Origin: Halomonas sp. LR3S48
GTDB lineage: Bacteria; Pseudomonadota; Gammaproteobacteria; Pseudomonadales; Halomonadaceae
Direction: 5' to 3'
Assembly (NCBI RefSeq): GCF_025725665.1
Contig: NZ_CP107009.1
Location: forward strand, 3,410,001-3,474,000
DNA length: 64,000 bases
The translations under genes and the position numbers were made by a program. The notes below the pieces were generated by a model. It saw nothing but the letters and a program-made list of their open reading frames with translations, did not search any database and had not been told where the DNA came from. How positions within the stretch are numbered: the stretch's first letter is position 1; each line of letters begins with the position of its first letter. Of the stretch, positions 28,864 to 37,042 are shown piece by piece.

Positions 28864-30000
28864 TCACTCCTGCCTGCGCTCCGGCCGCGCCGTGATGCGC
28901 CAGTCGCGGCCGACCGCGCGGATGTCGAGAATCTCCAGCGGGCGCTGCTGTGACATGCGCGTCAGCCCCGGCAAGGCGAACAGCGGGCGTGCCTCGCCGC
29001 CGAGCAGGGTCGGCGCCACGAACAACTGCATCTCGTCGACCAGATCGGCGTCCAGCATGGCGCCGGCAAGCGTAGCGCCGGTTTCCAGCAGCAGTTCGTT
29101 GACCAACTCCTGCTCGGCCAGATAGCGCAGCAGCGCATGCAGATCGACGCGCCCTCTCTCGCCGGCCGGCAGCACCAGCACTTCGGCGCCTGCCGCCTCG
29201 AGGCGTGCACGACGCTGCGAATCGTAACCCGATACGGTTGCCACCAGGGTGCGCCCCGGCTCGCGCAGGCAGGCGGCGGCCTGGGGCAGGCGCAGTTGAG
29301 TATCGACAACGACACGCAGCGGCTGGCGCTCGGCAATGGCCTCGGCATCGTCGATGCCCAACTGATCCGCCCTGACCGTCAGCCGCGAATTGTCGAAGAT
29401 GATCGAATCGATACCGGTCATGACCGCGCTGGCGCTGGCCCTCAGCCGCTGCACCTCGGCACGGGCGTGGGGCCCGGTGATCCATTGCGACTCCCCCGAC
29501 TGCATGGCGGTGCGGCCGTCCAGACTCATGGCCATTTTCAGGCGAACGTATGGGCGCAGGCGCGTCATGCGCGAGATGAAGCCGGAATTGAGTGACCTCG
29601 CCTCCTCCTCGAGCAGTCCCACCTCCACCTCGATGCCTGCCTCACGCAGCATGGCGATGCCACGTCCGGCCACCTCGGGGTTGGGGTCCTGCATGGCCAC
29701 CACGACGCGATCGACGCCAGCCTCGATCAGCGCCACCGCACAAGGGCCTGTGCGTCCCTGATGGGAGCAGGGCTCCAGTGTCACATAGGCGGTGGCGCCA
29801 CGGGCAGTCTCCCCGGCCATGCGCAGCGCATGAATCTCGGCATGCGGCTCGCCGGCGCGCTCGTGCCAGCCTTCGCCGACCAAGCGCCGGTCCTTGACCA
29901 GCACACAGCCCACGCGCGGGTTGGGATGGGTGGTATAGAAGCCGCGGCGGGCGAGCTGAAGCGCCCTGGCCATCCAGGCAGCATCTGTCGGCTTGGCCAT
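28864..30000 (-). CDS. ribD: bifunctional diaminohydroxyphosphoribosylaminopyrimidine deaminase / 5-amino-6-(5-phosphoribosylamino)uracil reductase
   Basis: The 378-residue enzyme carries out the deamination and reduction steps of riboflavin synthesis. The N-terminal deaminase domain has the zinc ligands in HAEIHAL and in PCSHQGRTGPC. The C-terminal reductase domain starts near RPYVRLKMAMSLDGRTAM and includes QWITGPHARAEVQRLRA. It lies 15 bp after nrdR, on the same strand. In most relatives riboflavin synthase follows; here only the tandem repeats do. Confidence 0.95.
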   Translation of the reverse strand: MAKPTDAAWMARALQLARRGFYTTHPNPRVGCVLVKDRRLVGEGWHERAGEPHAEIHALRMAGETARGATAYVTLEPCSHQGRTGPCAVALIEAGVDRVVVAMQDPNPEVAGRGIAMLREAGIEVEVGLLEEEARSLNSGFISRMTRLRPYVRLKMAMSLDGRTAMQSGESQWITGPHARAEVQRLRASASAVMTGIDSIIFDNSRLTVRADQLGIDDAEAIAERQPLRVVVDTQLRLPQAAACLREPGRTLVATVSGYDSQRRARLEAAGAEVLVLPAGERGRVDLHALLRYLAEQELVNELLLETGATLAGAMLDADLVDEMQLFVAPTLLGGEARPLFALPGLTRMSQQRPLEILDIRAVGRDWRITARPERRQE

Positions 30001-30015
30001 ATCTCTCCTATATCA

Positions 30016-30498
30016 TTAGTCTTCCGCGGTACCGGGCGGGAAACCAGGCTCCTGGGAGAGACGGTCGATCTCGGCGCGAAACTCGTCGATATCCTGGAAC
30101 CGTCGATAGACCGAGGCGAAGCGAATGTAGGCCACCTGATCCAGGCGCTTGAGTGCCTGCATCACGGCCTCGCCGATATCGCGCGCCTGGATCTCGCGCT
30201 CGCCGGTGGCCCGCAGGCGATGGCGAATCCGCTCCACTGCCGCCTCGATGGCTTCGGCACTTACCGGGCGCTTCTCCAGGGCACGCAGCATGCCGGCGCG
30301 CAGCTTGTGCTCGTCGAAAGTTTCCCGGGAACCATCGGATTTCACCACTCTGGGCATTACCAGTTCGGCGGTCTCGTAGGTGGTGAAGCGCTCACCGCAA
30401 TCGGTGCACTGGCGGCGTCGGCGCACTTGATCGCCCTCCGCCACCAGGCGGGAGTCGGTCACGCGGGTATCATGGGCGCCACAGAAGGGGCAATGCAT
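30016..30498 (-). CDS. nrdR: transcriptional repressor NrdR
   Basis: NrdR senses ATP/dATP and represses ribonucleotide reductase genes at NrdR boxes. The 160-residue product has an N-terminal zinc ribbon (MHCPFCG and [12 protein letters not shown]) and a C-terminal ATP-cone ([29 protein letters not shown]). The start ATG at 30498 gives the exact conserved N-terminus; the open frame upstream to 30618 is not conserved. It is the first gene of the rib operon, a common arrangement. Confidence 0.96.
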   Translation of the reverse strand: MHCPFCGAHDTRVTDSRLVAEGDQVRRRRQCTDCGERFTTYETAELVMPRVVKSDGSRETFDEHKLRAGMLRALEKRPVSAEAIEAAVERIRHRLRATGEREIQARDIGEAVMQALKRLDQVAYIRFASVYRRFQDIDEFRAEIDRLSQEPGFPPGTAED

Positions 30499-30644
30499 GG
30501 TATCGATCCGAACGAGGAGCGGGGCGACCCGTTGGTCGCGCATGGTCATGAGTATGAGCTTGTTGACCCGATATTGTACCCGCTCCCCTGCTGGTCGCCC
30601 AGCACAGGCATTCGCCATGCTGCCGGGCGGATCTCAGAAAGGCG

Positions 30645-31151
30645 TCAGTGGTCGTGTCCATGCCCATGATTGTCGCCATGGGCATCGCTATGGTCATGCC
30701 CATGGCTGCCCTCCCCATCCACGACGATGCGCCTGACCGGCGCTTCGAGCCGCTGTGACTCGCCCGATTCGAACCTGAGCTCGATTTCGACGGGCTCGCC
30801 TTCCATCAGCGGTGCGGTCAACCCGATCAGCATCATGTGCAGTCCACCCGGCGCCATCTCCGCGCTACCTCCAGCGGGCACGACGATCTGCGGCACCTGG
30901 CGCATCTGCATCACCCCGTCCACGTTCACATGGTTATGCAGCTCCGCTGCTTCTGCTGCCGGCGATTCCGCCGCCACCAGGACGACCTCCCGTTCGCCCG
31001 GATTGCGCAGCGTCATGAAGGCAGCGGTGGCCTGTGAGCCGGGCGGTACGGCACGCACCTGTGCCTCTTCGACGATCAACGGATCGGCCAGCGCCGACAG
31101 CGATACCAACAACAGACCGACAGCGGCCAGCAGCGCACGGGGCAGCATCAT
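30645..31151 (-). CDS. PCu(A)C family periplasmic copper chaperone with His-rich tail
   Basis: The 168-residue protein has a signal peptide (about 1-22), a cupredoxin-like PCu(A)C domain with copper ligands around H72, M83, H105 and M106/M107, and a C-terminal tail with eight histidines in its last 19 residues. Proteins of this family deliver Cu(I) to the CuA or CuB centres of terminal oxidases. The His-rich tail is an extra metal-binding element that can buffer copper or scavenge it. The start follows AAGGAG. It is divergent from dsbG, with a 197-bp gap. Confidence 0.9.
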   Translation of the reverse strand: MMLPRALLAAVGLLLVSLSALADPLIVEEAQVRAVPPGSQATAAFMTLRNPGEREVVLVAAESPAAEAAELHNHVNVDGVMQMRQVPQIVVPAGGSAEMAPGGLHMMLIGLTAPLMEGEPVEIELRFESGESQRLEAPVRRIVVDGEGSHGHDHSDAHGDNHGHGHDH

Positions 31152-31348
31152 ATGGGGGCTCCTTGTTGTATCGTTGAGCATTGGTCATGGATTAGCAGCG
31201 ACAGCATACTACGACGCTTGCAGGCCAGTGGCCCGGTGCGTCAACCCGACACCCCATACCACCTCGCAGCCATTGACTGCCTCATCTCGGCTGTTTACCC
31301 GAGGCGGCTTCAAATTTTTCAGGGCAACTCACTCTCAAGGAAACGAAC

Positions 31349-32104
31349 ATGGTTTTTCGCCTCACGCTATTGACTGCCGCCCTGGCCATTCCCACCTTTG
31401 CCACGACGCTGCAAGCCGACGACTGGCCGGCGCCCGTTCGCGCTCTGGTCGAGGAGGGGCTCGAGATTCACGGAGAGTTCCAGGCACCAGGGGGCCTTAC
31501 CGGCTACGTCGCCAGCCACCAGGGCCGCGAGATGACCGTGTTCGTCACTGCCGACGGTGAATATGCCGTGGTCGGCACCATGGTCGATGCCAAAGGCAAC
31601 GACGTCTCCGAGGCCTCGTTGGAAGAACTGGTGCGCATTCCTCAGGAGAACGAGCTCTGGCAGCGGTTGGAGCAGAGCCACTGGATCGCCGATGGCAGCG
31701 CCGAAGCTCCCCGAGTGCTCTACACCTTCACCGACCCCAACTGCCCCTACTGTCGTCAGTTTTGGCAAACCGCCCGACCCTGGGTAGATGCCGGCGAGGT
31801 CCAGTTGCGCCACGTCATGGTCGGCGTTCTCGAGCAGGACAGCCCCGCCAAGGCAGCGGCCCTGCTGGGCGCCGATGATCCCGAGGCGGCCCTGCACGAC
31901 CATAGCAGCGGCGACGATGTCGCCCCCTCGGCCCAGCCCCGAGCCATCGAGGACCAGGTCTACCAGAACAATCAACTGTTCGATGAACTGGGCCTCTATG
32001 CCACGCCAACCACGCTTTTCCAGCGCAACGGACGCCTGGAGCGCGTGGACGGCATGCCCGACGAGGAGCGTCTGGTGCAAATGATGGGTGGCGCGGCACC
32101 CTGA
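31349..32104 (+). CDS. dsbG: thiol:disulfide interchange protein, DsbG-like
   Basis: The 251-residue protein has a signal peptide (about 1-23), an N-terminal dimerisation region, and a thioredoxin-fold domain with CPYC (Cys132/Cys135) and the cis-proline segment YATPTTLF. DsbG and DsbC are periplasmic isomerases or reductases that keep cysteines reduced; TDPNCPYC and the overall length favour DsbG. A His/Asp-rich insertion (HDHSSGDDVAPSAQ) is unusual. With the neighbouring copper chaperone it may protect or metallate periplasmic thiols. Confidence 0.88.
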   Translation: MVFRLTLLTAALAIPTFATTLQADDWPAPVRALVEEGLEIHGEFQAPGGLTGYVASHQGREMTVFVTADGEYAVVGTMVDAKGNDVSEASLEELVRIPQENELWQRLEQSHWIADGSAEAPRVLYTFTDPNCPYCRQFWQTARPWVDAGEVQLRHVMVGVLEQDSPAKAAALLGADDPEAALHDHSSGDDVAPSAQPRAIEDQVYQNNQLFDELGLYATPTTLFQRNGRLERVDGMPDEERLVQMMGGAAP

Positions 32105-32115
32105 GAGACATATGC

Positions 32116-32145
32116 GGCCGCCTCGTGGTCGACGACGAGGCGGCC
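32116..32145. terminator. hairpin between convergent dsbG and YeeE/YedE genes
   Basis: GGCCGCCTCGT and ACGAGGCGGCC form a perfect 11-bp stem with an 8-base loop, centred in the 51-bp gap between convergent genes. No T-run follows on either strand, so it may stop transcription weakly or protect 3' ends of both messages. Confidence 0.55.
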
Positions 32146-32155
32146 ACGACGACGT

Positions 32156-32569
32156 TCATGCCCGGACAGGAACGACCCTGGCCAGGAACCAGCCGGCCAC
32201 CATGGCGATCAGCATGGCGAATAGCGGTGCGGTCAACCCGGCGATCGAGGCGATGGCCGGCCCCGGGCAGTAGCCGGAAAGTCCCCAACCGATACCGAAC
32301 AGGGCAGCGCCGCCGATCAAGCGGCCATCCAGATCCTGACGGGTGGGGAGTTGGAAGGTCTCGTCCAGCATTGGCCGTTCTCGGCGGAACACGATTCGAT
32401 AGCCGATGAAGGTCGTGATCACGGCTCCACCGAGAACGAACATCAGGGTCGGGTCCCAGGCGCCGAAAAGATCGAGAAAGCCCAGTACGCGAGCAGGGTC
32501 GGTCATGCCGGCAAGCGCCAGGCCCAGGCCGAACAGCAGTCCGGCGATATAGCCCATGAACGTCTTCAT
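32156..32569 (-). CDS. YeeE/YedE family membrane protein (second half-module)
   Basis: This 137-residue inner-membrane protein has about four hydrophobic segments. GYIAGLLFGLGLALAGMTDPARVLGFLDL and the later GIGWGLSGYCPGPAIASI are typical of the half-size YeeE/YedE (DUF6691-like) proteins that pair with a partner carrying the SGCTSGHG motif. The family is linked to uptake of thiosulfate or other sulfur species. The ATG at 32569 overlaps the stop of the upstream partner by four bases, so they are coupled and probably form a heteromer. Confidence 0.85.
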   Translation of the reverse strand: MKTFMGYIAGLLFGLGLALAGMTDPARVLGFLDLFGAWDPTLMFVLGGAVITTFIGYRIVFRRERPMLDETFQLPTRQDLDGRLIGGAALFGIGWGLSGYCPGPAIASIAGLTAPLFAMLIAMVAGWFLARVVPVRA

Positions 32570-33027
32570 ACCCCATCTCCCATGACGTGCCGCACCACAT
32601 AGACGGTGACGATGGCGCATACCAGGAAGGTCGCTGTGGCCACCATCGAGCGGGGCGACAGCCTCGCCAGGCCGCAGACCCCGTGACCGCTGGTGCAGCC
32701 ACTGCCCAGGCCGGTTCCGACTCCCACCAACAGGCCAGCCACGAGCATGAGCCCCACGCCGCCAGCGGGCTCACCGACCACTTCGCCTGGCGCACCGGCG
32801 ACATTACCGAGACCACCGCCCAGCAATATGAGCAGCAGCGGGCCGCTGACCAGGCCCAGCACGAAGGCCACGCGCCAGGCGCTGTCGCCCTTGGGCAAGG
32901 TCGTCACCAGGCTACCGACGATGCCGCTGATACCGGCGATACGGCCAAGCGTGGCCATCAGCCAGACGGCAGAGAGGCCAATGAGCACGCCACCGGCAAG
33001 CCCCTGCAAATTCGCGCTCCAATCCAC
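32566..33027 (-). CDS. YeeE/YedE family sulfur transport protein (first half-module)
   Basis: The 153-residue membrane protein contains the conserved loop GLGSGCTSGHGVCGLARLSPRS, whose cysteines are thought to relay thiosulfate or sulfide through the membrane in the TsuA/YeeE family. It has four or five hydrophobic segments. It lies 35 bp after the persulfide dioxygenase gene and overlaps the next half-module. This trio is common in proteobacteria that detoxify sulfide through persulfides. Confidence 0.88.
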   Translation of the reverse strand: MDWSANLQGLAGGVLIGLSAVWLMATLGRIAGISGIVGSLVTTLPKGDSAWRVAFVLGLVSGPLLLILLGGGLGNVAGAPGEVVGEPAGGVGLMLVAGLLVGVGTGLGSGCTSGHGVCGLARLSPRSMVATATFLVCAIVTVYVVRHVMGDGV

Positions 33028-33062
33028 GTTTTCTCCTTGGATAGATTCAGGCGCAACCGCAC

Positions 33063-33929
33063 TTAGAAGAGATTGATCGGCACCTTGAGGTAGATCTGGC
33101 CATTGTCCTCGGGCGGGGGCATACGACCGGCGCGCATGTTGACCTGCACAGACGGCAGGATCAGCTGCGGCATATCGAGGGTGGCATCACGCTCGGTACG
33201 CATCCTGACGAACTCATCCTCGCTGATACCTTCATGCACGTGCACATTGTGTGCGCGCTGTTCGGCCACGCTGGTCTCGTGCTGGTACTCCTCTCGTTCC
33301 GGCGCCTTGTAGTCGTGGCACAGAAAGAGGCGGGTTTCGCCCGGCAGCGCCAGCACCTTCTGGATGGATTGGAACAGGGTGCGCGCATCACCGCCGGGAA
33401 AATCGCAGCGGGCCGTGCCGTAGTCGGGCATGAACAGGGTGTCGCCGACGAAGGCGGCATCGCCGATCACGTAGGTCAGGCAGGCCGGCGTATGGCCAGG
33501 GGTATGCAGCACTCGCCCTTCCAGATGGCCGATAGAAAAAGTATCGCCTTCTTCGAACAGGCGATCGAACTGGCTGCCGTCGCGGGCGAACTCGGTTCCC
33601 GCGTTGAAGGCCTTGGCGAAGACATCCTGGACCACGGTGATCCTGGCACCGATGCCGGTCTTGCCCCCCAGCTTCTCATGGAGATAGGGCGCAGCGGAGA
33701 GATGGTCTGCGTGAACGTGGGTTTCGAGAATCCACTCGACGGACAGGCCCTCACGTTGAATGAAGGCGACGATCTCGTCAGCCGAGCGAGTATCGGTGCG
33801 TCCCGCGGCGTAATCGAAATCGAGGACCGAGTCGAGAATGGCGCAACGACTGCTATCGGGATCCTGCACCACATAGCTGAAGGTATTGGTAGATTCGTCG
33901 AAGAAATGGGTCACGATTGGCTTGGACAT
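33063..33929 (-). CDS. persulfide dioxygenase-type MBL-fold hydrolase
   Basis: The 288-residue metallo-beta-lactamase protein has HVHADH at 71-76, HTPGHT, and the late metal and substrate motif region FLCHDYKAPEREEYQHETSV, which match ETHE1/Blh-type persulfide dioxygenases. These non-heme iron enzymes oxidise glutathione persulfide to sulfite. The ATG at 33929 follows GAGGTGAGCGACCC; the upstream ATG at 33953 has no Shine-Dalgarno. It heads an operon with two YeeE/YedE genes. No BigR-type ArsR regulator is adjacent. Confidence 0.9.
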   Translation of the reverse strand: MSKPIVTHFFDESTNTFSYVVQDPDSSRCAILDSVLDFDYAAGRTDTRSADEIVAFIQREGLSVEWILETHVHADHLSAAPYLHEKLGGKTGIGARITVVQDVFAKAFNAGTEFARDGSQFDRLFEEGDTFSIGHLEGRVLHTPGHTPACLTYVIGDAAFVGDTLFMPDYGTARCDFPGGDARTLFQSIQKVLALPGETRLFLCHDYKAPEREEYQHETSVAEQRAHNVHVHEGISEDEFVRMRTERDATLDMPQLILPSVQVNMRAGRMPPPEDNGQIYLKVPINLF

Positions 33930-34075
33930 GGGTCGCTCACCTCGTGATGTCATGGCTTGATCGGCAATATATGATATTAAGGAATATGCTAATAACCATA
34001 ATAGCAGAACAAGCCTAGCTCATGTCGAATAAACCCGGCATGTGGCAACTTGTCGCATCTTGGTCGGGGTCGGCC

Positions 34076-35485
34076 TTACAGCTCGATACGGTCGCCGAAG
34101 GCGGGGATCTCGGCCTCGATGCCGCTCTCGGCCAGGGCCGATTTCAAGACCTGCTGGGTTTCCGGTTCGCCGTGCACCAAGTAGAAACGAGGGCGTTCAC
34201 GGAACGCCCCTGCCCAACCTATCAGTTGGCTCTGCCCGGCATGGGCCGAGAAACCGCCGATGGTGTGCACCTTGGCTTTCACCGTCAGCTCCTGGCCCAG
34301 CACGCGCACCCGCTCGGCACCGTCGACGAGCTGGCGGCCCAGAGTGCCGGCGGCCTGGAAGCCGACGATCACCAGCCGGGTATTGGGCTTCTCGAGGTTG
34401 TAGCGGAAATGATGGACGATGCGGCCTCCGGTACACATGCCGGCCCCGGCGATGATGATCGCCCCGCCGTGAATCCGGTTGATGGCTATGGACTCCTCGA
34501 CCGTGCGCGTCATGCGCAGAATGGGCAGGTAACGGCTGGTGTCGCCGCTGGCAGCGATATTGAGCACCTTGAGATCATCGGCATCCAGCGACTTGCGTGC
34601 TCGGTGATAGAGTTCGGTGACCCTGATCGCCATGGGGCTGTCGAGGAAGACCATCTGCTGGCGCAGCCGACCCTCGTGGTAGAGCACGCTCAGGTGGTAG
34701 AGAATCTCCTGGGTTCGCCCTACGGCAAAAGCGGGTATCAGTACGTTGCCACCACTGGCATGAGCCTCTTCCAGCACTTGGGCGAATTCCTCGAGCGTCT
34801 CCGTGAGAGGTCGATGGTCGCGATCGCCGTAGGTGCTCTCCATCAATACCAGATCGGCATCGTATAGCTTGACCGGTTCCTTCATCAGCACCGAACTGGC
34901 ATTGCCCAGGTCTCCCGAGAAAACGAGACGCTTCGTCTTCCCTCCGGAGGGAACCGACAGTTCGACGATCCCCGAGCCCAGGATATGACCCGCATCGTGG
35001 AATGTCAGGGACACGCCACCGGGTAGTGGTACGGGCTGACCGAAGCCGTGGGACTTGCACAGCCCCAGCGTGCGTTCCACGTCTTGAAGCTCATAGAGCG
35101 GTTCGACCAAGGGCCTGTCGTTGCGCTTGCGCCACTTGTTCTCCCACTCGACGTCCTTGGCCATGATGAAAGCGGCATCCTCGAGCATGATATCGAGCAG
35201 GTCGCGCGTGCCGCGGGTGCAGTGGATCGGCCCGTCATAGCCTTCGCGGACCAGCTTGGGCAACAGCCCGGCATGATCCAGATGCCCGTGCGAGATCACC
35301 ACCGCATCAAGCTGTCTGGCCAAGGCGCCGAAGGGAGTCGCATTGGCGGCGTCCGCCTCCTTCCCTCCCTGGTGCAGGCCGCACTCCAGCAGTATGCGAT
35401 AGGTGCGTTCTTCGCTCTCCACCTCGATCAGGTAACGCGAACCGGTGACTTCTCCCACTGCGCCCTGAAACGTCAATGTCGACAT
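34076..35485 (-). CDS. MBL-fold RNA-processing exonuclease (beta-CASP)
   Basis: This 469-residue beta-CASP metallo-beta-lactamase has motif 2 SHGHLDHAG, motif 3 DAGHILGSG, motif 4 FSGDLG, the beta-CASP block LIPAFAVGRTQEILY, and the C-terminal GGFSAHAGQSQL and VHGEPE motifs. This is the CPSF-100/YsdA-like branch that acts on RNA; the E. coli set lacks a close equivalent, and the substrate in gammaproteobacteria is not known. It stands alone between the sulfur cluster and glyA. Confidence 0.88.
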   Translation of the reverse strand: MSTLTFQGAVGEVTGSRYLIEVESEERTYRILLECGLHQGGKEADAANATPFGALARQLDAVVISHGHLDHAGLLPKLVREGYDGPIHCTRGTRDLLDIMLEDAAFIMAKDVEWENKWRKRNDRPLVEPLYELQDVERTLGLCKSHGFGQPVPLPGGVSLTFHDAGHILGSGIVELSVPSGGKTKRLVFSGDLGNASSVLMKEPVKLYDADLVLMESTYGDRDHRPLTETLEEFAQVLEEAHASGGNVLIPAFAVGRTQEILYHLSVLYHEGRLRQQMVFLDSPMAIRVTELYHRARKSLDADDLKVLNIAASGDTSRYLPILRMTRTVEESIAINRIHGGAIIIAGAGMCTGGRIVHHFRYNLEKPNTRLVIVGFQAAGTLGRQLVDGAERVRVLGQELTVKAKVHTIGGFSAHAGQSQLIGWAGAFRERPRFYLVHGEPETQQVLKSALAESGIEAEIPAFGDRIEL

Positions 35486-35601
35486 AAGCTGATGGCCTTC
35501 GCTGTGGCTTTCCTGCTCCCAGCTTACCGAAACCCCGCGCGTTTCAGCAGAGGCAAAAACACGGCTTTGGTCAGATTCGAAGTAAAAAACTGCCGGAAAC
35601 G

Positions 35602-35638
35602 CTGCGCCCCGCGTCGCTCAATACGTCGCGGGGCGCAG
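35602..35638 (-). terminator. Rho-independent terminator of glyA
   Basis: CTGCGCCCCGCG and CGCGGGGCGCAG make a perfect 12-bp stem with a 13-base loop, about 25 bp beyond the glyA stop. On the minus strand a run of six T follows 12 bases later (35584-35589). Confidence 0.78.
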
Positions 35639-35662
35639 AAGAGCCTTTTCAGCTCAAAAAAT

Positions 35663-36928
35663 TCAGCGATAGACAGGGAAACTCGCGCAGACGGCTTCGA
35701 CCTTGCCCTTCACTTCCGCTTCGATACCAGCGGTATCCCCGCCCTTGGCCATGGTATCGAGGATGTCGCAGATCCAGCCGGCCAGCTCACGGCACTCGCT
35801 CTCGCCGAAGCCGCGTGTGGTCACCGCCGGGGTGCCGATGCGCAGGCCGGAGGTGACGAACGGGCTCTGCGGGTCGCCGGGCACGGCGTTCTTGTTGACG
35901 GTGATGTGGGCTCGGCCCAGGGCGGCATCCGCGTCCTTGCCGGTCAGGCCCTGCTTGATCAGCGAAAGCAGGAACAGATGGTCCTCGGTGCCGCCGGAGA
36001 CCACGTCATAACCGCGCTCGATGAACACGCCGGCCATGGTCTGGGCGTTCTTTACCACCTGCTGCTGGTAGCTCTTGAACTCGGGCGCCATGGCCTCCTT
36101 GAAGCACACCGCCTTGGCGGCGATGACGTGCTCGAGCGGGCCGCCCTGGCCACCCGGGAAGACGGCGGACTGCAGCTTCTTCTCGATCTCCGCGTCGCCT
36201 TCGCTGGACAGGATCAGGCCGCCGCGCGGGCCGCGCAGGGTCTTGTGGGTGGTGGTCGTGACCACGTGGGCGTGGGGCAGCGGGGTCGGGTAGACCCCGG
36301 CGGCGACCAGGCCGGCCACGTGGGCCATGTCGACCAGCAGGTAGGCGCCTACCTCGTCGGCGATCTCGCGGAACCTGGCCCAGTCGATGATCTGGGAGTA
36401 GGCGGAGAAGCCGGCAATGATCATCTTGGGCCGATGCTCGCGGGCAAGCCGTGCCACTTCCTCGTAGTCGATGCGGCCAGTGTCGTCGATGCCGTACTGC
36501 ACGGCGTTGTAGTGCTTGCCGGAGAAGTTCGGCTTGGCGCCGTGTGTGAGGTGACCGCCCGCGTCGAGGCTCATGCCCAGCACGGTGTCGCCCGGCTTGA
36601 CCAGCGCCTGGAACACGGCGCCGTTGGCCTGGGAGCCGGAGTGGGGCTGGACGTTGGCGTAGCTGGCACCGAACAGCTGCTTGGCGTAGTCGATGGCCAG
36701 TTGCTCGACGATGTCGACGTACTCGCAGCCGCCGTAGTAGCGCTTGCCGGGGTAGCCTTCCGCGTACTTGTTGGTCAGTTGGCTGCCCTGGGCTTCGAGC
36801 ACCCGGGGGCTGGCATAGTTCTCGGAGGCGATCAGCTCGATGTGCGCCTCCTGGCGAGCGACCTCTTTTTGCATCGCATCGAACAGGGCGTCATCGAAAC
36901 CGGCAATCGTCATGTCACGGCGGAACAT
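35663..36928 (-). CDS. glyA: serine hydroxymethyltransferase
   Basis: GlyA interconverts serine and glycine with tetrahydrofolate and supplies one-carbon units. The 421-residue PLP enzyme has [19 protein letters not shown], the PLP lysine in [16 protein letters not shown], and [12 protein letters not shown]. The ATG at 36928 ([13 protein letters not shown]) has GAGG ten bases upstream and gives the family N-terminus; codons further upstream add seven unconserved residues. It is transcribed alone and has a clear terminator. Confidence 0.97.
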   Translation of the reverse strand: MFRRDMTIAGFDDALFDAMQKEVARQEAHIELIASENYASPRVLEAQGSQLTNKYAEGYPGKRYYGGCEYVDIVEQLAIDYAKQLFGASYANVQPHSGSQANGAVFQALVKPGDTVLGMSLDAGGHLTHGAKPNFSGKHYNAVQYGIDDTGRIDYEEVARLAREHRPKMIIAGFSAYSQIIDWARFREIADEVGAYLLVDMAHVAGLVAAGVYPTPLPHAHVVTTTTHKTLRGPRGGLILSSEGDAEIEKKLQSAVFPGGQGGPLEHVIAAKAVCFKEAMAPEFKSYQQQVVKNAQTMAGVFIERGYDVVSGGTEDHLFLLSLIKQGLTGKDADAALGRAHITVNKNAVPGDPQSPFVTSGLRIGTPAVTTRGFGESECRELAGWICDILDTMAKGGDTAGIEAEVKGKVEAVCASFPVYR

Positions 36929-36982
36929 CGGCGGGAAACCTCGCATCACGGGGAGAATCGGGATGCGCCATGATACCCCAGC

Positions 36983-37015
36983 CCATGACGGCTTTCACAT
37001 GAAAGGCCGTCATGG
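36983..37015 (-). terminator. hairpin between the DUF945-like gene and glyA
   Basis: CCATGACGGCTTTCA can pair with TGAAAGGCCGTCATGG, a 15-bp stem with one bulged base and a 2-base loop, about 28 bp beyond the stop of the minus-strand gene. There is no T-run after it. It may be a terminator or a processing hairpin upstream of glyA. Confidence 0.5.
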
Positions 37016-37042
37016 ACGCGTGCAGAAATACTCATGCTGGGT

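Noticed and set aside
35048..36973. 641-residue plus-strand reading frame
   Set aside because: It runs antisense across two unrelated genes (beta-CASP nuclease and glyA) and the terminator between them.
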